DNA of 64,000 nucleotides, taken from NCBI GenBank assembly GCA_034766995.1, contig CM068313.1, forward strand, positions 53,082,275 to 53,146,274, given 5' to 3'. Below, piece by piece: positions 1-13,159 of the stretch. Source of the DNA: Acanthacorydalis orientalis (taxonomy: Eukaryota > Arthropoda > Insecta > Megaloptera > Corydalidae). The notes under the pieces were generated by a model. It worked only from the letters and a program-made list of their open reading frames with translations. It did no database searches and was not told the DNA's origin. Every line of letters starts with the position of its first letter. Positions within the stretch are counted from its first letter, which is position 1. The position numbers and the translations under genes are program-made.

Positions 1-604
1 CTGTGGTAAAATCTTCCGGAAATTAACATCCCGTTTAAAAAAACTCGGACATCAACCCCCAGCATAAAAATAAAAATATTTTAAATAACATTTCTTTGAC
101 ATCACAAACAATGAGTAGAAAAATATTTAACAAAATAAAAATTTAACAAAAATTTAGCATGGTTATTGGACAAGCTCGATTTTATTATCGATAATACAAT
201 AATAACTTAATTTAATACAATAATTAACTTTACAATGTACCAGTAAAATCAGTGCAAAATTAAAAAATCAAATTTTAATTGACAGTTTTATCTTTGATTT
301 TAAATAAGATGTTGGCTGGAAATAATAAAACAAGATAGACTTGCACTTTACACAATTATAGGTGCAAAGAATATTTAAAAACAAGTAGTTGAAAATAATA
401 TATCTAAATTATATAAAACATTTGAATATTTTGAATGAATTAATTTTTCTCTCTCTCTCCATCTCAATGTGCATATTAAGTGTAGTTTTAAATTTGTATC
501 CTTATTTTTAAATCAGATATTTTTTTGTTAAAACTTTTATTCTGTCAAATTTATTTTTAAACGTTTATGTATATATGTGTATAAATGTATATAAACTTTG
601 TTAT
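1..604. other. AT-rich spacer, nothing recognised
   Basis: AT-rich sequence with short homopolymer runs and no coding or repeat structure that I can support. Confidence 0.5.
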
Positions 605-694
605 TTATGTCGTTAACAAATTTTTCAGATTACCGGATTTTCGGTCATTCTGATCAAGCTTGGTCCCGTTTGAGAAGGGTAAACGAGGTTTCAC

Positions 695-766
<72 letters not shown>

Positions 767-846
767 CAGTGAAACCTAGTTTATCCGCCTCAAACGGGAT
801 CAAGCTTGATCCGAATGATCTGAAAAATTTGTTAACGACATAAGTA
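605..846. repeat. inverted pair of Tigger/pogo-like ends around a (TA)n tract
   Basis: The sequence from GTCGTTAACAAATTTTTCAG to GTTTCACTG (about 608-698) is repeated in reverse complement at 768-846, starting CAGTGAAACCTAGTTTATCC. A (TA)n tract of about 70 bp separates the arms, so the whole could form a hairpin of about 240 nt. The right arm is the left end of the element at 768-1936; the left arm looks like a truncated second copy in opposite orientation. Confidence 0.75.
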
Positions 847-1637
847 ACACAGTTTTTATATATTTTATTTATTTCACATTTTATATACTTTTACAACAAT
901 ATTAACAGTACAAAACAAACGACATATCTACATTCAGTATAAGTACAAGTGTAGATTCACTCATTTGGTCTCAGGATGAAGCATTCATGTCAATTACGTT
1001 CTTGATGTTGATTGATTTTTTAATGGAGACTACGTCTTTATTCATTTTCTTCAGCTTCCGGTTCAATAAGTTTACTGAGCAATTTCTTTCTGTAACGGCG
1101 CTTTAAAATTTCAAGATCTTCCTGATCCATGGGCTGTATTAATGCTGTTACATCAAGAGGAAGAAATTTATCTTTGATATCCTCTCTAATCAGTTCTTCT
1201 TCTATTGGGTGAGATAGGGTACTTTGTCAACTTACAATATCGTTTTCAATAGCAAACCTTCTTTTTTTAAGTGACTTTGTACACTTGGCACGCAATTTTG
1301 AAAACAACATTCTTTAAAAATCGCACTATACATTCAAGCACTTTTCAGGGACTTGTAAACAACTAGCAAAGAAAAAATATTTGTATGTTTTAAATCATGT
1401 GGCTTAACAGATTTTTCAAACAATACAAGGGGTATTTTTTTCCTGAAGCATGAAGCAGCGTGTTAAACAGTTTAATAATGAAGAAAAATTAAAAATGGAG
1501 GTGACTACATCTTTTGAAAATAAACATAATCAGTTTTATAAAAATTGAATTTATAAATTATCTTCTCGCTGGGAAAGGGTTGTTCAATGCGAAGGTGGAT
1601 ATTTTGATGAATAGTTATTTTATGTAAAACAAGTGTT

Positions 1638-1668
<31 letters not shown>

Positions 1669-1930
1669 GTCATATACACGTGTATACACCATATATATAT
1701 ATATATATATATATAATTCTAAAACAATTATCATAAAAAATCTTTTCCCTTGTCAATAATTACTCCCATGACTGCAAGCAAGCAATGCTATCCTCTCTGC
1801 ATTTTTGTGATCACTAACTGAATCTTCTAATTTCAAAGCTAAGGTCTTTTCTGGTAGGATCTTGTAAATGAGACTAGTTTCATCGGCATTATAAATTTAA
1901 TCCGGATTAACGGGATAAATGGAGTTTCCA

Positions 1931-1936
<6 letters not shown>
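768..1936 (-). mobile_element. Tigger/pogo-like DNA transposon relic
   Basis: The terminal repeats CAGTGAAACCTAGTTTATCC (left) and, inverted, CAGTGGAAACTCCATTTATC (right, ending about 1935) are of pogo/Tigger type and sit between TA dinucleotides. On the minus strand at about 1740-1895 the translation reads NADETSLIYKILPEKTLA..., matching the first catalytic Asp region of Tigger/jerky DDE transposases. The body is decayed and contains a (TA)n expansion at 1646-1712. Confidence 0.75.

Positions 1937-2015
<79 letters not shown>
1934..2015. repeat. (TA)n microsatellite
   Basis: About 80 bp of TA repeats directly abut the right terminal repeat of the Tigger-like element. Open frames of alternating Tyr-Ile across it are artefacts. 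Confidence 0.95.
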
Positions 2016-2021
<6 letters not shown>

Positions 2022-3093
2022 GTGTGTTATTTAAAATCCATTCGTCAAAAAGAATGTGTCCTCAAAACAACAAAAATGTGTCTAGAAATCTTTCCATTCT
2101 TGAATCAAACACTGAAAAATCTTATGGGTATCACAATGACCACATTTTATGTCATTCAGCTATAAGACAAGTGAATAAATAAATATGCGTCAGCCATACG
2201 CTTGACCGAAAAAAAATCTAGGCGTGTTGTGTGTGAATAGCAAGTAGTAAGTCCGCAAGTGGGCAACTGACATAGATCTGCAGCCTCCACATGCAGAAAC
2301 AACCTGACCGAAACTCTCACCTTGACCTTTCGTCTCATCTGCTGCATACATACGATATGTTTTTGTGTAATTTCGATACGTTCGTACGTGCCAATCGTGT
2401 TAAAATAATGCGCATGTATTTGGAAATACTTAAGTCAACATATCGGCGATGAGTGATGTGTAATTTATACGTCGAATACGGCTCAATGAATGAATGTATG
2501 AGAAAATTTATAAAACAATGTTCACTGAATTATTTATCTGATTGGAATTATCTAAACGATCTATAGTTTACAGTTACATTATTAGACAGTGAGATCTTCA
2601 TAATGGCTTGTGCCGGCGTAGCTTGCAATTTCTCATATTTCGAGATGTTAAACAACAAATTTAACCTGTCAGTTGTCGATTATAAGGCTTGCTCATTAAA
2701 CAGTTATTTCTAAAAGAAGATAATAATTTATTTAAAACATTTTTGTTTACACTTCATCTCGTTGACATCTATTTTATTTAAAAGTAGTAATTAAATTTTA
2801 AATATGCTCTTATGGGTCAACATTTAAGGTATATGTAGTGTTCCATTTATTCGTATATTATGAAATCATAAAAAAGATAGAAAACAGTAATAATTCAATT
2901 GAAATGAAACCGGATTCATATACAAGTATATCGACTGTGCTCGACCGTTTTTATTCTCAATACTCAGCATTTCTTTCTATTCCTATCTAACATCACTATC
3001 GATGGCGATAAATAAATTATATTTTACTTATTTTGTAGGGACAGTAGAATACAATATCAAATATTCATTCTTTGATTTTCTATCTTTTATGTA
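2016..3093. other. AT-rich spacer, nothing recognised
   Basis: No gene, repeat or transposon signature that I can support. Small open frames here lack splice sites or protein-like composition. Confidence 0.4.
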
Positions 3094-4081
3094 TTAGGTT
3101 GGTAGAAAAATAATTGCGGTTTATGATTTTCAAATACATATACATTTTTCTCTTTTTTGATTTTCCGAGCTGTTTTAAGTGGTCCAGAACTGTTACATCA
3201 GTAACGCCTAACTTTTGTGCAAGCTATCGAATAGTTGCGTGGTTCTGATTCAACTGAAGCCTTCGGTTGGTCGTTATGAAGAAAGACACCCGCGAGATTC
3301 TTCATTTACAAGATTTCTGCCCCTAGTAAGAATTTTTTCGAATCACAATTGCATCCTACGTTTCTTAACAGTACCCACACCAAAAGTATCGTTTAGTTTA
3401 CGAGCAGTTTCTACTGCTTTACTACCCATTTTGAAATCGTATAAAAAATTGCTCTTATTTGTTTCTTTTCCACCTTTAATTCAATATTTCAATTTGAAGC
3501 AAAATTAATAATAAAACCAAAACCAATGTTACCAAAGTACAGACCGAAAAATGTGCTGTAAAATGATATTAACACGAGCACACTTTCATTGAAAAAAATT
3601 AAGGTTAGAATTCAGAAACCAAAATCCGCAATTATTTTCTTACCGAGCAGATCTAGAATTGGTGTGCGTGGTTCTGATTCAAATAACATCGTCAGTTGGT
3701 CGTTTTGAACTGAAGATGGACGCCCGAGACCTTCTTCATCTTGAAGGCTCTCGTCCCCAGCACAAAATTTTCGGATCCACCATTGCACCGTCCGTTCCTT
3801 AACAGTACCCACACCAAAAGCATCGTTTAGTTTATGAGCAGTTCCTGCTCCTTTTTACTACCCGTTTTGAACTCATACAAAAAATGGCTCTTATTTATTT
3901 CTTTTCCATCTTTAATTCAGTAGCCCGATTTGAAGCAAAATTAATAATAAAACCAAAGTACAGACCGAAAAATGTACTTTAAACTTACATTAACAAGAAC
4001 ACGATAAAATGACACTTCAGGTGAAAAAAATAGGTTAGAATTCAAAAAACAAAAACCGCAATTATTTTCCTACCAACCTAA
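3094..4081 (-). mobile_element. two adjoining mariner deletion derivatives
   Basis: The left terminus TTAGGTTGGTAGAAAAATAA starts at 3094 and the right terminus ends at 4081 (CTACCAACCTAA). A further right terminus at about 3630-3645 shows two copies fused head to tail, the second lacking its left part. On the minus strand both retain only the N-terminal helix-turn-helix half of a mariner transposase (for example ERTVQWWIRKFCAGDESLQD at about 3740-3800). No catalytic domain is present. Confidence 0.8.
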
Positions 4082-4370
4082 TAAAATAATGACATATTTG
4101 TCTTCTTTATTGTGAAGAAAAACACTTATTTTGTATTTAGACACTAGTAAAACGATACAGTAAATCTTTTATTATAAGAATTTGACTCAAGCAAATGAGG
4201 GTAGTAGAAAATATTTATTATGAGAAAGAGGCACTCGACTTACTAGGGTTAAGAATTACTGTTCGATAAAACATGTAATATTGCTATCTTTCATTTATTT
4301 TTTGACTGATGTTAACGTATTGTATTGAATTAAGATGTCGGGAGGAATGAATTTTTCATCCCTGACACCA

Positions 4371-5115
4371 AGCACCTTATGGAGTGAGGGTTCAGTCCAA
4401 AGATGCCCGCTTCTTGAGTGTATATACGACCACAGGCTGGTTTTGGAATGCAAGATAGCTCCTCGGTAGACTGGCTTTCCAGAACGAAAATCATCTTCTG
4501 TAGGTGCCGGGTCATTCGGGCAACGAAATAGCGGACAAACTGGCCTCATTAGGAGCCAGGTCCGCAGTGGAGAGGCCAGAGCCCTTCATAGGGCTAGCGA
4601 GATGCTGGACCATGGACGCCATTCGGGAGTAGGTCGAGTCAGAACACTCAGAATGGTGGCTAAAGATTGACTGTTGCCGTCAATACAGAGTACCCTTTGG
4701 CCAGGCCCCAAATAAAGACTTGAACAAGAGAATCTATACAAGTGGCAGATCCTTCTCCCGGCTCCTGGAGCGAATTGTCACTGGACCCTGGAAACTAGGC
4801 TACCACGAACATATACAAGGCCGAAGGACGGACGGGAAGTGTAGATGGTGTGTGGGGAGGGGCAACGAGACTCCCATTCACCTCCTTGCGGAATGTCCGG
4901 CATGGGTCAATTTAAGGCGACGATAGTTTGGGGAGATTTCCTTACCGTGGCCGAACTAGGGTCTATAAACTCGGGCAGGCTGATAGGCTTCTGGAAGGAA
5001 GTGAGACTTCCCGAGTAGTTTTGACCAACTGAGGGAAGGCATAATGGACTTCGAGTCTAAGTGCCGGGAGGCAAGATAGCTTCCTCCCCCCTCAAACATA
5101 ATCTATCTATCTATA
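4371..5115 (+). mobile_element. non-LTR retrotransposon 3' fragment with RNase H remains
   Basis: Around 4503-4560 a plus-strand frame reads VPGHSGNEIADKLASLGA, a typical RNase H end of Jockey/R1/I-type ORF2. It is followed after frameshifts by a C-terminal stretch with CRWCVGRGNETPIHLLAEC (about 4840-4905), resembling the Cys/His motif beyond RNase H. The fragment ends in a CTAT-type simple repeat tail (about 5099-5115). The reverse transcriptase part is missing. Confidence 0.7.
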
Positions 5116-5742
5116 TACGACCACGACGGGTTTTTACGGGAATAACAACAATTTGTTACTAAAAAAATACTTTATTCATACACGCTCTGTGCTGCCTGTA
5201 TGCACAGAAGATGCAGTCGATCGTACGCTGATGATGTTTTCTTATACACTAAATGATATTTTTTACATTTCAAATCCATATCCCTTAGCACGCTCACAGC
5301 GTGATACTTTCAGTTCACAGAAGTGCCATCAATTAGTAGACCGGTCAGTAAAAAATATCCTTAACACATATATTATTATATCACATGTAAAATACATGAT
5401 TTCTTATTAGAATTTGTACTTAAAATAGATATATTAAAATATAAAATTTCATTATAAAATAAAACTAAGCCTTTTTTCTACCTCCACATATTTGTCATTA
5501 AAATTTGTATAATGTACATTAAATGAATTCGCTTATCTTGTAATCGATATACTCTTGAAATACTTTTCTACCAGTATCCAAGATTTATAGTTTTACTTTT
5601 AAATAAAATAATTAACTGATTTTCTTAAAGGATAACTTGTAAAAATAGCTGTAATAAATGTATACAATATATTAGAAATTCTTATTGCAAATCTGATATA
5701 TTTTCTCATTGTATATATATATATATATTTACACACACACAT

Positions 5743-5785
<43 letters not shown>

Positions 5786-6267
5786 AAAAAAATTATTAAA
5801 AAATACAATAAATAATCAAGCCAATCGCCTGTCATAAGGCTGCCAACATAGGCAACGTTCTAAATATGCGCACGAGAACAAACTTATGAAAAAATAAATA
5901 ATAGATTAATATAACTCATAATATAATTCCATTTCAGCCATGTAAAAGTTCATGGTTATGCATATACAGGTAATAAATAACCATCCATTTTTTAACTAGC
6001 ATATCTTTCACGTTCGACTATAACTCTAAATGTTTCACTTTTATTTGCATTCAAGGTCATATTCAAGTGCTGAAAAAGTATCAGATTTGTCGTACGTTAG
6101 TATTATGAAATATTTTGTTACATGTGACAAATTAAAAACGTATTAATCTCTAAAAAAAAATATTTTATAGTCTATAACTTTCTCAAGTGTAGTTTTGTTT
6201 TTTAATATTTATGAATGTACAAACACAGTATTTCATTTAGTTCCTAAAAATAGATATAATTACACAT

Positions 6268-6354
<87 letters not shown>

Positions 6355-7285
6355 TAGGCGTAAACATTAATTTTATAGAAATTTCTTTATAGAAAATGAA
6401 TCTTTACGGAAAAATGGATTACATTTCATTCCACAAAATGTCCCTCATTGTTTTGTATAATTTTACTTCATCTGTCGGGTAACTGATGAATCCATTTCCG
6501 AAAAAAATATAGCTTCTTTAAGTTGATGAAATCATAATGCATTTTCGGACGTCTTCCACTGTTTTAGCATTTTTTGCATGTTTTATGCATCACAATACTT
6601 ATCCCCAAATATTCCCTTTTAACAAATTATTCCCACGGCTTCGGAAACATTTTTTTCAACTGTAATTTAACAAGTATGCAATGCCTTATATGCTGTTTTT
6701 CAAACGCCATCATTTTCACTACTTTTTTGTGAGGTTATACCAACTGTTTGTACAAGATATATAGTTTTTTTTTAATATTAAGCTTAGCACTTCGACATCG
6801 TAAAATGTCGAGAAAATATTTTAATTTGAAACAGAGTTATGATTAGTTCAATTTAAAGACACTGAATTAATTTTTACAACTAATATATTGGAGGAAAACA
6901 ACCTCAAAATATATGCGTAATACAGTATATGAAGAAAATGTAACAAATTAGCTCTTCAAATGTGTATGGAAATAAACTATGACATTTTATGATTAAATAA
7001 TATTTAATCGGAAAAGAGATCAGTAATTAAAAAAGTTATTGTGTTTCTTCTGTGTGTTTGAACTGTATGCGTTTTAAAGCGAAAAATATCATTATGCTGA
7101 ACAAAGCACAATAAATGAAGAAAAAACTTAGATAGGAAGACTAGAAAAAACTTTTTAAATATTTTTTTTAAAGAAATGAAATTTTACAGCAAACAAAATT
7201 TCAAATAGTATTTTACATCACCATTTATCATCATTTGAGAATCTAAAAGGTTGAAGCCATTCAGAGACCAATTTTCGGAGTTTTA
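5116..7285. other. AT-rich spacer with microsatellites
   Basis: No gene was seen. There is a (TA)n/(CA)n mixture at 5710-5785 and a (CA)n(TA)n tract at 6262-6347. A segment at about 6375-6465 reappears in diverged form at about 9645-9730, so it belongs to an unidentified dispersed repeat. Confidence 0.45.
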
Positions 7286-7441
7286 TTAGGTTCGTAGAAA
7301 CATAATTACTGTTTATATAATTTTTTCAGTTCGTGAGGCACTCATTGTCGGGCTTTTCTGATTTTTCTAGTTGTTGAACGAAGTCTTCAGTCATTATATC
7401 TAAGCTTTAACATAAAATATGCTCAGTGTATTGTTTTACAA

Positions 7442-9598
7442 TGTTGGTAGAAAAATAATTGCGGTTCATGACCTTTAAATTCATATACACTTTTCTTTTT
7501 TTGATTTCCCTGGCTGTTTCAAGTGGTACAGAACTGCTGGATGAGTAATCCCTAACTTTTATGCAAGTTCTCGGATAGTTGTGCATGGTTCTGATTCAAA
7601 TAACGCCATCAGTTGGTAGTTATGAACTGAAAAAGACCCCCGCGACTTTCTTCATTTTTTTCTCATCACCAGCATGACATTTTTGGAACCACCATTGCTC
7701 CGTACCTCTATTGTACAATATTCACACCAGAAGCATCGTTTAGTTTCCGAGCAGTTTCTGCTGTTTTGCTACCTTCTTGCTTCACCGAAAATAGCTCTTA
7801 TGTACTTCTTTTCCATCTTTAATTCAATAGCCCAATTTGAAATAAAACTAATAATAAAACCAAAGTCGATATTACTAAAATACATATCAAAAAATGCACT
7901 TTAAAGTGATGTTAACCTAATTACGGCCAACCGATTAAAATTTTAATTTTTTCACTAAAAATGCGTTTAAACTAGTTTAGATATAGATGAAGTTACACTA
8001 TTTGTAAACTATATATATATATATATATATATACTTTAAAGAAATAAAACGTCGCGTATACACAACATTGGCTGGAAACGATATCATAAGGCTGAAAATG
8101 TTGTATAAATGAAAAATTTTAATGTAGTTATTCCGATTAATTTTTATTATGGTAAATATCAAAACAAGCTGCATGTAAAAGCGAATCACATTTTTCATAC
8201 AAATATATTGTTGGTCTCTTGCAAAGACGGCACCTTTTTCTCGTTTTTTGAGGATGTTCTTTTATAAAATGATCAAATTTATCATGGCGTATGTCTTTTA
8301 AAACATTTATTTTAGATGGCCTTCCCTAATATATATTTCTTAATGGTTCTGCCTGTCGTTTTGCAGAGTCATCGGCGTCTATAGATGCTAATAAACTTTC
8401 GAACACATGTAACCAAAATTCTATTTGTGTTATACTGTCACTACCATACATTATTTTATAAATTTTCCATGAATTTACTAATACATTATCCACTAATTAG
8501 TAAATAAATGCCATCACCATTTCTTGTCTTGCAGACCAATTCGATAATTTGATACTTCATTATCATGCCAGGTCAACTCCTCCCATTATATTATTTATTC
8601 CACTATTACTTTTGGTTGATCAATGAAAACATATTTTTTTATCTTTCCTGTTATATATTTTGGTCTTATGCATGGGTTCCATCGTGCCGACATTTGTTAC
8701 TACTGTGATAACAGAACTGTCGTTCCAGCGTACCAATGTAATTTTCTAATTTTTATCAAAGACTACATCCAGCATCCTCTTAATTTTTACGGTATTTTTT
8801 TAATGTTAAAGGTGAATTAGGAATTCTATTGTCTCCAACAGTTCCAGTTACGATGAAATCCTTTTCTTGTGACGACAATACCAGAGGAAATCCCATAAAA
8901 AAATTGTTAAAATACATTTTATAATATTTAGAATCTTCAATTACTGATAAAGATTCAAGACAACATTGGCACTGAAACCTATACCCCGGAGTTGATGTTT
9001 TTTTTTTATTTTTTCCACTGTAAGGTTCAAATAAGTAACCATTATCTGATACCAGAGATTAAATCCAAATCTTGTAGGTTTTTCTCGAATATTAGGGGAA
9101 TTCCGAAATTTTGGACTGCTATTGTCAACTCAGCATTGCCCAACATTAACTTTAATAATCGAAATAAAATACTAGATGTACATTTTCCAAAATTTACTTT
9201 TAATTATGGATGATGTACAAACATTCATAACCTAATTGCACATAACCACATTTCGATTATTTTAAAAATATACTTCCTGTATGTAATTGTAGACGATCAT
9301 ATTCGAACAGCAAAAAATTGTCAACTTTGTGTAAAAATAAAAAAAACTATATTTAAATATCAGAAATAAACAGAGACTTTATATGCATAAAATAAAGCTT
9401 AAATTATTATTCTGTATAATTGTTGAAGTTTCAAAATTGATAATAAATGATTAAACAATCGAAATAAAAAAAGTTGCGTTTACACAACAATGGCCGTAAA
9501 TGGGTTAACATGAACACGATAAAATTACAGTTTATTGAAAAAAATTAAGGTTAGAATTCAGAAAATAAAATCCGGATTTATTTTCTGCCAATCTAATA
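7442..9598 (-). mobile_element. mariner deletion derivative split by a piggyBac
   Basis: The left part (about 7442-7911) and right part (9509-9598, ending TTTTCTGCCAATCTAATAA) belong to the same helix-turn-helix-only mariner family as 3094-4081. They are separated by a piggyBac inserted at TTAA. A more degenerate mariner left end lies just upstream at about 7286-7400. Confidence 0.75.
7916..9504 (-). mobile_element. piggyBac element with TTAA duplication
   Basis: TTAA at 7912-7915 and at 9505-9508 flank 1,589 bp whose ends CCTAATTACGGCC and, inverted, CCCATTTACGGCC are piggyBac-type termini. The minus strand carries decayed transposase: YYKMYFNNFFMGFPLV and TGTVGDNRIPNSPL (about 8810-8930), GVDLA (about 8570) and a C-terminal Cys-rich end RKRCRLCKR (about 8225). 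Stops and frameshifts are frequent. Confidence 0.85.
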
Positions 9599-9861
9599 AT
9601 AAAAGTAAAAAAAGTATAATGTAATAGGTATACAAATTAATTCGGTACTTTTTTATAGAAAATGAATGTTTACATAAAAACGGAATACAATTCAGTCCTT
9701 AAAATATTCCACATTATTTTGTATATGAAATAGGAATTATTGTAAAGGAAAAAATATTACCAACAGAGAAAAATATGAAAATAACCTATAAATAAGATTT
9801 ATGAAAATAATTTTTAGTATTTCTAAAAATTGTAATAATACATTTATGGAATTTTATTTAA

Positions 9862-10818
9862 CCCCTTCAGCGTTTTGTTTTATTTTGAGAATGTGCACTG
9901 GTGTGCTTAATTATTTCTAGGCGATGACGAGTATAGTCGACGAAAATAGTAAATGCACAGTAAGATTGAATTAAATATAACAAAATGATAAATTTTTTTA
10001 GTTGTTTTTTGAAAAATTTTAAATTTTATTGGTGAGTAATTCACAAATAGTATTTCATTACTGTTTGTTGACATCCATTTTTTTAATCTTGAATCTTGTT
10101 TCAAATTCATGCGACTTTCCAAATATTACTCAGCATATAAATTAGTTTACTCCATTATTATGTTTAGTAAGTCACAATCCAAATTTTTTTTCCATATATA
10201 ACACACATTTTCTTTTTGACGAATGGGGAATAGTGAAATTTGGGCCGGGATAGCAGTAAATTTAAATGGTGCTCGCTCTCCACCTCTAATATTCTATTGT
10301 ACATTTGAATTTTTATTTTCTTTATCGAATTCATTACCTTTTTCATCCTCATTACTACCACTTTCATTAGAAGACGTTGAAATTACTGATATTCTTCTCT
10401 GTGTCCTTGTATGTAAACCCACATCTTCTTCATCTTCTTCAACCTCATCTGTAATTTCATCAGTAGACGTTACAGGTGTCATCGCTCTTTTCCGTTTTCT
10501 TGCATCTAGAGATATATTTTCATCACTATCAGTAAAACTCACCTGGGAGGATAAATAAAAACATTATTCACTTCACAAGTTTCTCTATTACACCCTATAA
10601 TACCTTCTCTAGATAGTAGACGTAAGATTCATGAAACAAATAGAAAACTGTTTAGAAATATTCTAAAATGTGCTAAAATTACAAATATATATTTTTTACC
10701 TAAATTTTACAATAAATAGCAAAATAATTTTTTTTTCTACATGACGAATATACCCTACATTAAACAATAAAATGCCATTTTTTCATAACGAGCATACTCG
10801 ACATAAACGCTTAAGGGG
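9862..10818 (-). mobile_element. piggyBac-like nonautonomous element with N-terminal ORF
   Basis: TTAA at 9858-9861 and 10819-10822 flank 957 bp with inverted ends CCCCTTCAGCGTTT and CCCCTTAAGCGTTT. Minus-strand frames at 10294-10542 (MSFTDSDENISLDARKRKRA, then a long acidic stretch) and about 10164-10300 (LLLSRPKFHYSPFV) resemble the acidic N-terminus of a piggyBac transposase. The catalytic part is deleted. Confidence 0.75.
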
Positions 10819-10822
10819 TTAA

Positions 10823-10879
10823 CCTGTCCTATTCTTATTAATATTGAAATAGAAATTAAATAATAAAAATTATACATAT

Positions 10880-10926
<47 letters not shown>

Positions 10927-12055
10927 CTTGTATTTATTGCAGCAAAACTGACATTTACAATTATTGAAGCTCTTACGAATTGAGATTATGAAGTGTATAT
11001 ATAATTTATATATAAATGTTAATACAAATTGAGATAAATTTTGCATGTTCATTTATGTATTATAATAATTGCTTTAGAAAATATATAATCGAAAAGTGTT
11101 ATATTTGATGTATAAAATTACATATTTTGCAAGGAATATAAACGATAATACATGACATTTCATGAAATATATTTTAAATTTGTTACATGTGTACTGTGCT
11201 GTATATTTTTTAATTTTGCACACACTCATTCTCTGATACTTTTACTATTCGTTACTAAACAAACAATCAAATTAAAAATGTGTGTATATTATTAGATTTC
11301 AACACATTTTCAATTCAGTTTTCTCAGCGATAATTTCGATTTATATTCTGCTACGAATTAAATAAGGAAAAATGCAAGATTTGAAAGTTCTTTACGGTTA
11401 AGTTTGCACGTCTGTAGAATTCGATATAGAATTAAGTTCATTATATTGTAACGTATCGTGTAATTTCGAAGATAATAATAAAGCGTTTGCTATCAGTTAA
11501 CCGAAATAGACGTGATGTGATTTCTATTAATTGTACGTTCATTTTTCGCGTGTCATCATCATTATCTGTACGGAAAAAATCTGTTTCTTTTGTGTTCGAA
11601 GCATCATTATGTATTTTTTTAGAAAAAAAATGCGTGACAAATGAAAATACTTTCATTTTATTATTATCATAGTTATTACGTTGACACATTGTGACTTGTA
11701 ATTTGATTCAATGCGTTTATGAAACTTTTCAAATGTTCTAAATTTATACTTTCGATTATGTGTTTATAAATATATATTTTGAGAAAAAGCCTAATGTTTT
11801 GTCTGTTGCATAATAATATACCTAACATTGTTTGTCTACAGTTCGAATAAAAAAATACATCAACTTTGTATACGTTTTCTTTTCATAGAATTACTTTCTA
11901 TAAACAATTTTTTCTAGTACTTTAGACTTTAGTACAATATAATCAAACGTGGCTTTAAATTACGTGTGTCGTTTGATAAGATTGATAAATTTCTATGATA
12001 TTGCACTGCTATTCATTTGGTAACGTCACGACTATCAAGTGTCACTTTTCAAACT
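10823..12055. other. AT-rich spacer with a (TA)n tract
   Basis: A (TA)n tract lies at about 10880-10921. No gene or transposon signature was recognised in the rest. Confidence 0.4.
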
Positions 12056-12059
12056 AGCA

Positions 12060-12740
12060 TTGGCGAGATTTCAGCCAGAAGCGACACGTTGTTCACGTTC
12101 TACAGATGTTTAAAGCGAGCATTGTAGCAATTACCGCAAAAATTGAAAAAAACGAACCAGCCTTTTTGCGTCTATTTGTTTCGTGGATGAAACATGGATC
12201 CACTACTATATATCTGAACCGAAGTAGCAGTCAAAGCAGTGAAAAACGACTGACGAAAGTGTGTCAAAGAAGGTAAAGACCGTTTTGTCAAATGGGAAGG
12301 TGATGAACACTGTTTTTTGAGATTCCTGAGGAAGAATACTGCTTAATGAAGGGAGAAACGATAACAGGAGCATATTATGCAACATTATTTGACCGTTTGA
12401 AAGAAGAAATGAATCAAAAATGGATAAAATTCGGACACAAAAAATTTTCTTTCACCAGGACATGTGCACCGTCTTACAAATCGATCGTCGAAATGTAAAA
12501 ATTTCATTAATTAAGCCTTAAGTTGATTCGTCATCTACCTTATTCTCTGAATTTAGCCACGTGTGGCTTTTTTCTCTTCCCAAATTTGAAAATTTAGCTC
12601 AGTGGTGAAAAATTCTAGTCGAATGAGAATATGTCGCCCCTGTCAATACATATTTTGCAAACTGGCTGGATCAAGTGCATAGTTCTCAATAGAGACTGTG
12701 TTGAGAAATAAAATCGATTTTTTTTACAAAAAGTGTTCAA
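12060..12740 (+). pseudogene. mariner transposase relic
   Basis: Plus-strand translation with several frameshifts gives FVDETWIHYYISEPKQQ (about 12180) and LIRHLPYSLNLATCGFFLFP (about 12525-12585), the first and third catalytic Asp regions of a mariner transposase; the third is degenerate. The end LQTGWIKCIVLNRDCVEK fits a mariner C-terminus. The N-terminal half and the termini were not found. Confidence 0.65.
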
Positions 12741-13159
12741 CTTGCTTTTTTACGATACTTATCAAATGTCTATCGTATCTTTAACTCTTTAGGAAACCCG
12801 TTTAAAAAAATTGTAGTGAGCAGTAATTGAAAATTGTAACAAAATACACATCATTGAAATATCGATAGAGGCCTAATAAAAATCATCTTTCTGTCTTATA
12901 AAAATGAAACTGTGATGCTGTTCCCGTGACTTTTATTCGTTCTCTGATTGGTTGATATCAATCGCATGATCTCAATTCTGATTGGTTGATATCAGTAGAT
13001 GATCAGTGTTCTGTTTCGCGGCGTACAACTAAAGAAGATATACAATTTCAGTGTAAAACTAATAAGAAATTTATTTGAAATATTAAAGTCACTGAAGCTT
13101 TAAAATAAAAAAATTGTTACACATTCTAACATTATATTTGGTTGTTAATCTTTATAACC

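Noticed and set aside
2156..2347. 63-residue minus-strand frame as a small gene
   Set aside because: No splice context, no hydrophobic or domain pattern, and flanked by repeat sequence.
4295..4549. 84-residue minus-strand frame
   Set aside because: It overlaps the plus-strand RNase H remains of a non-LTR element and shows no known motif.
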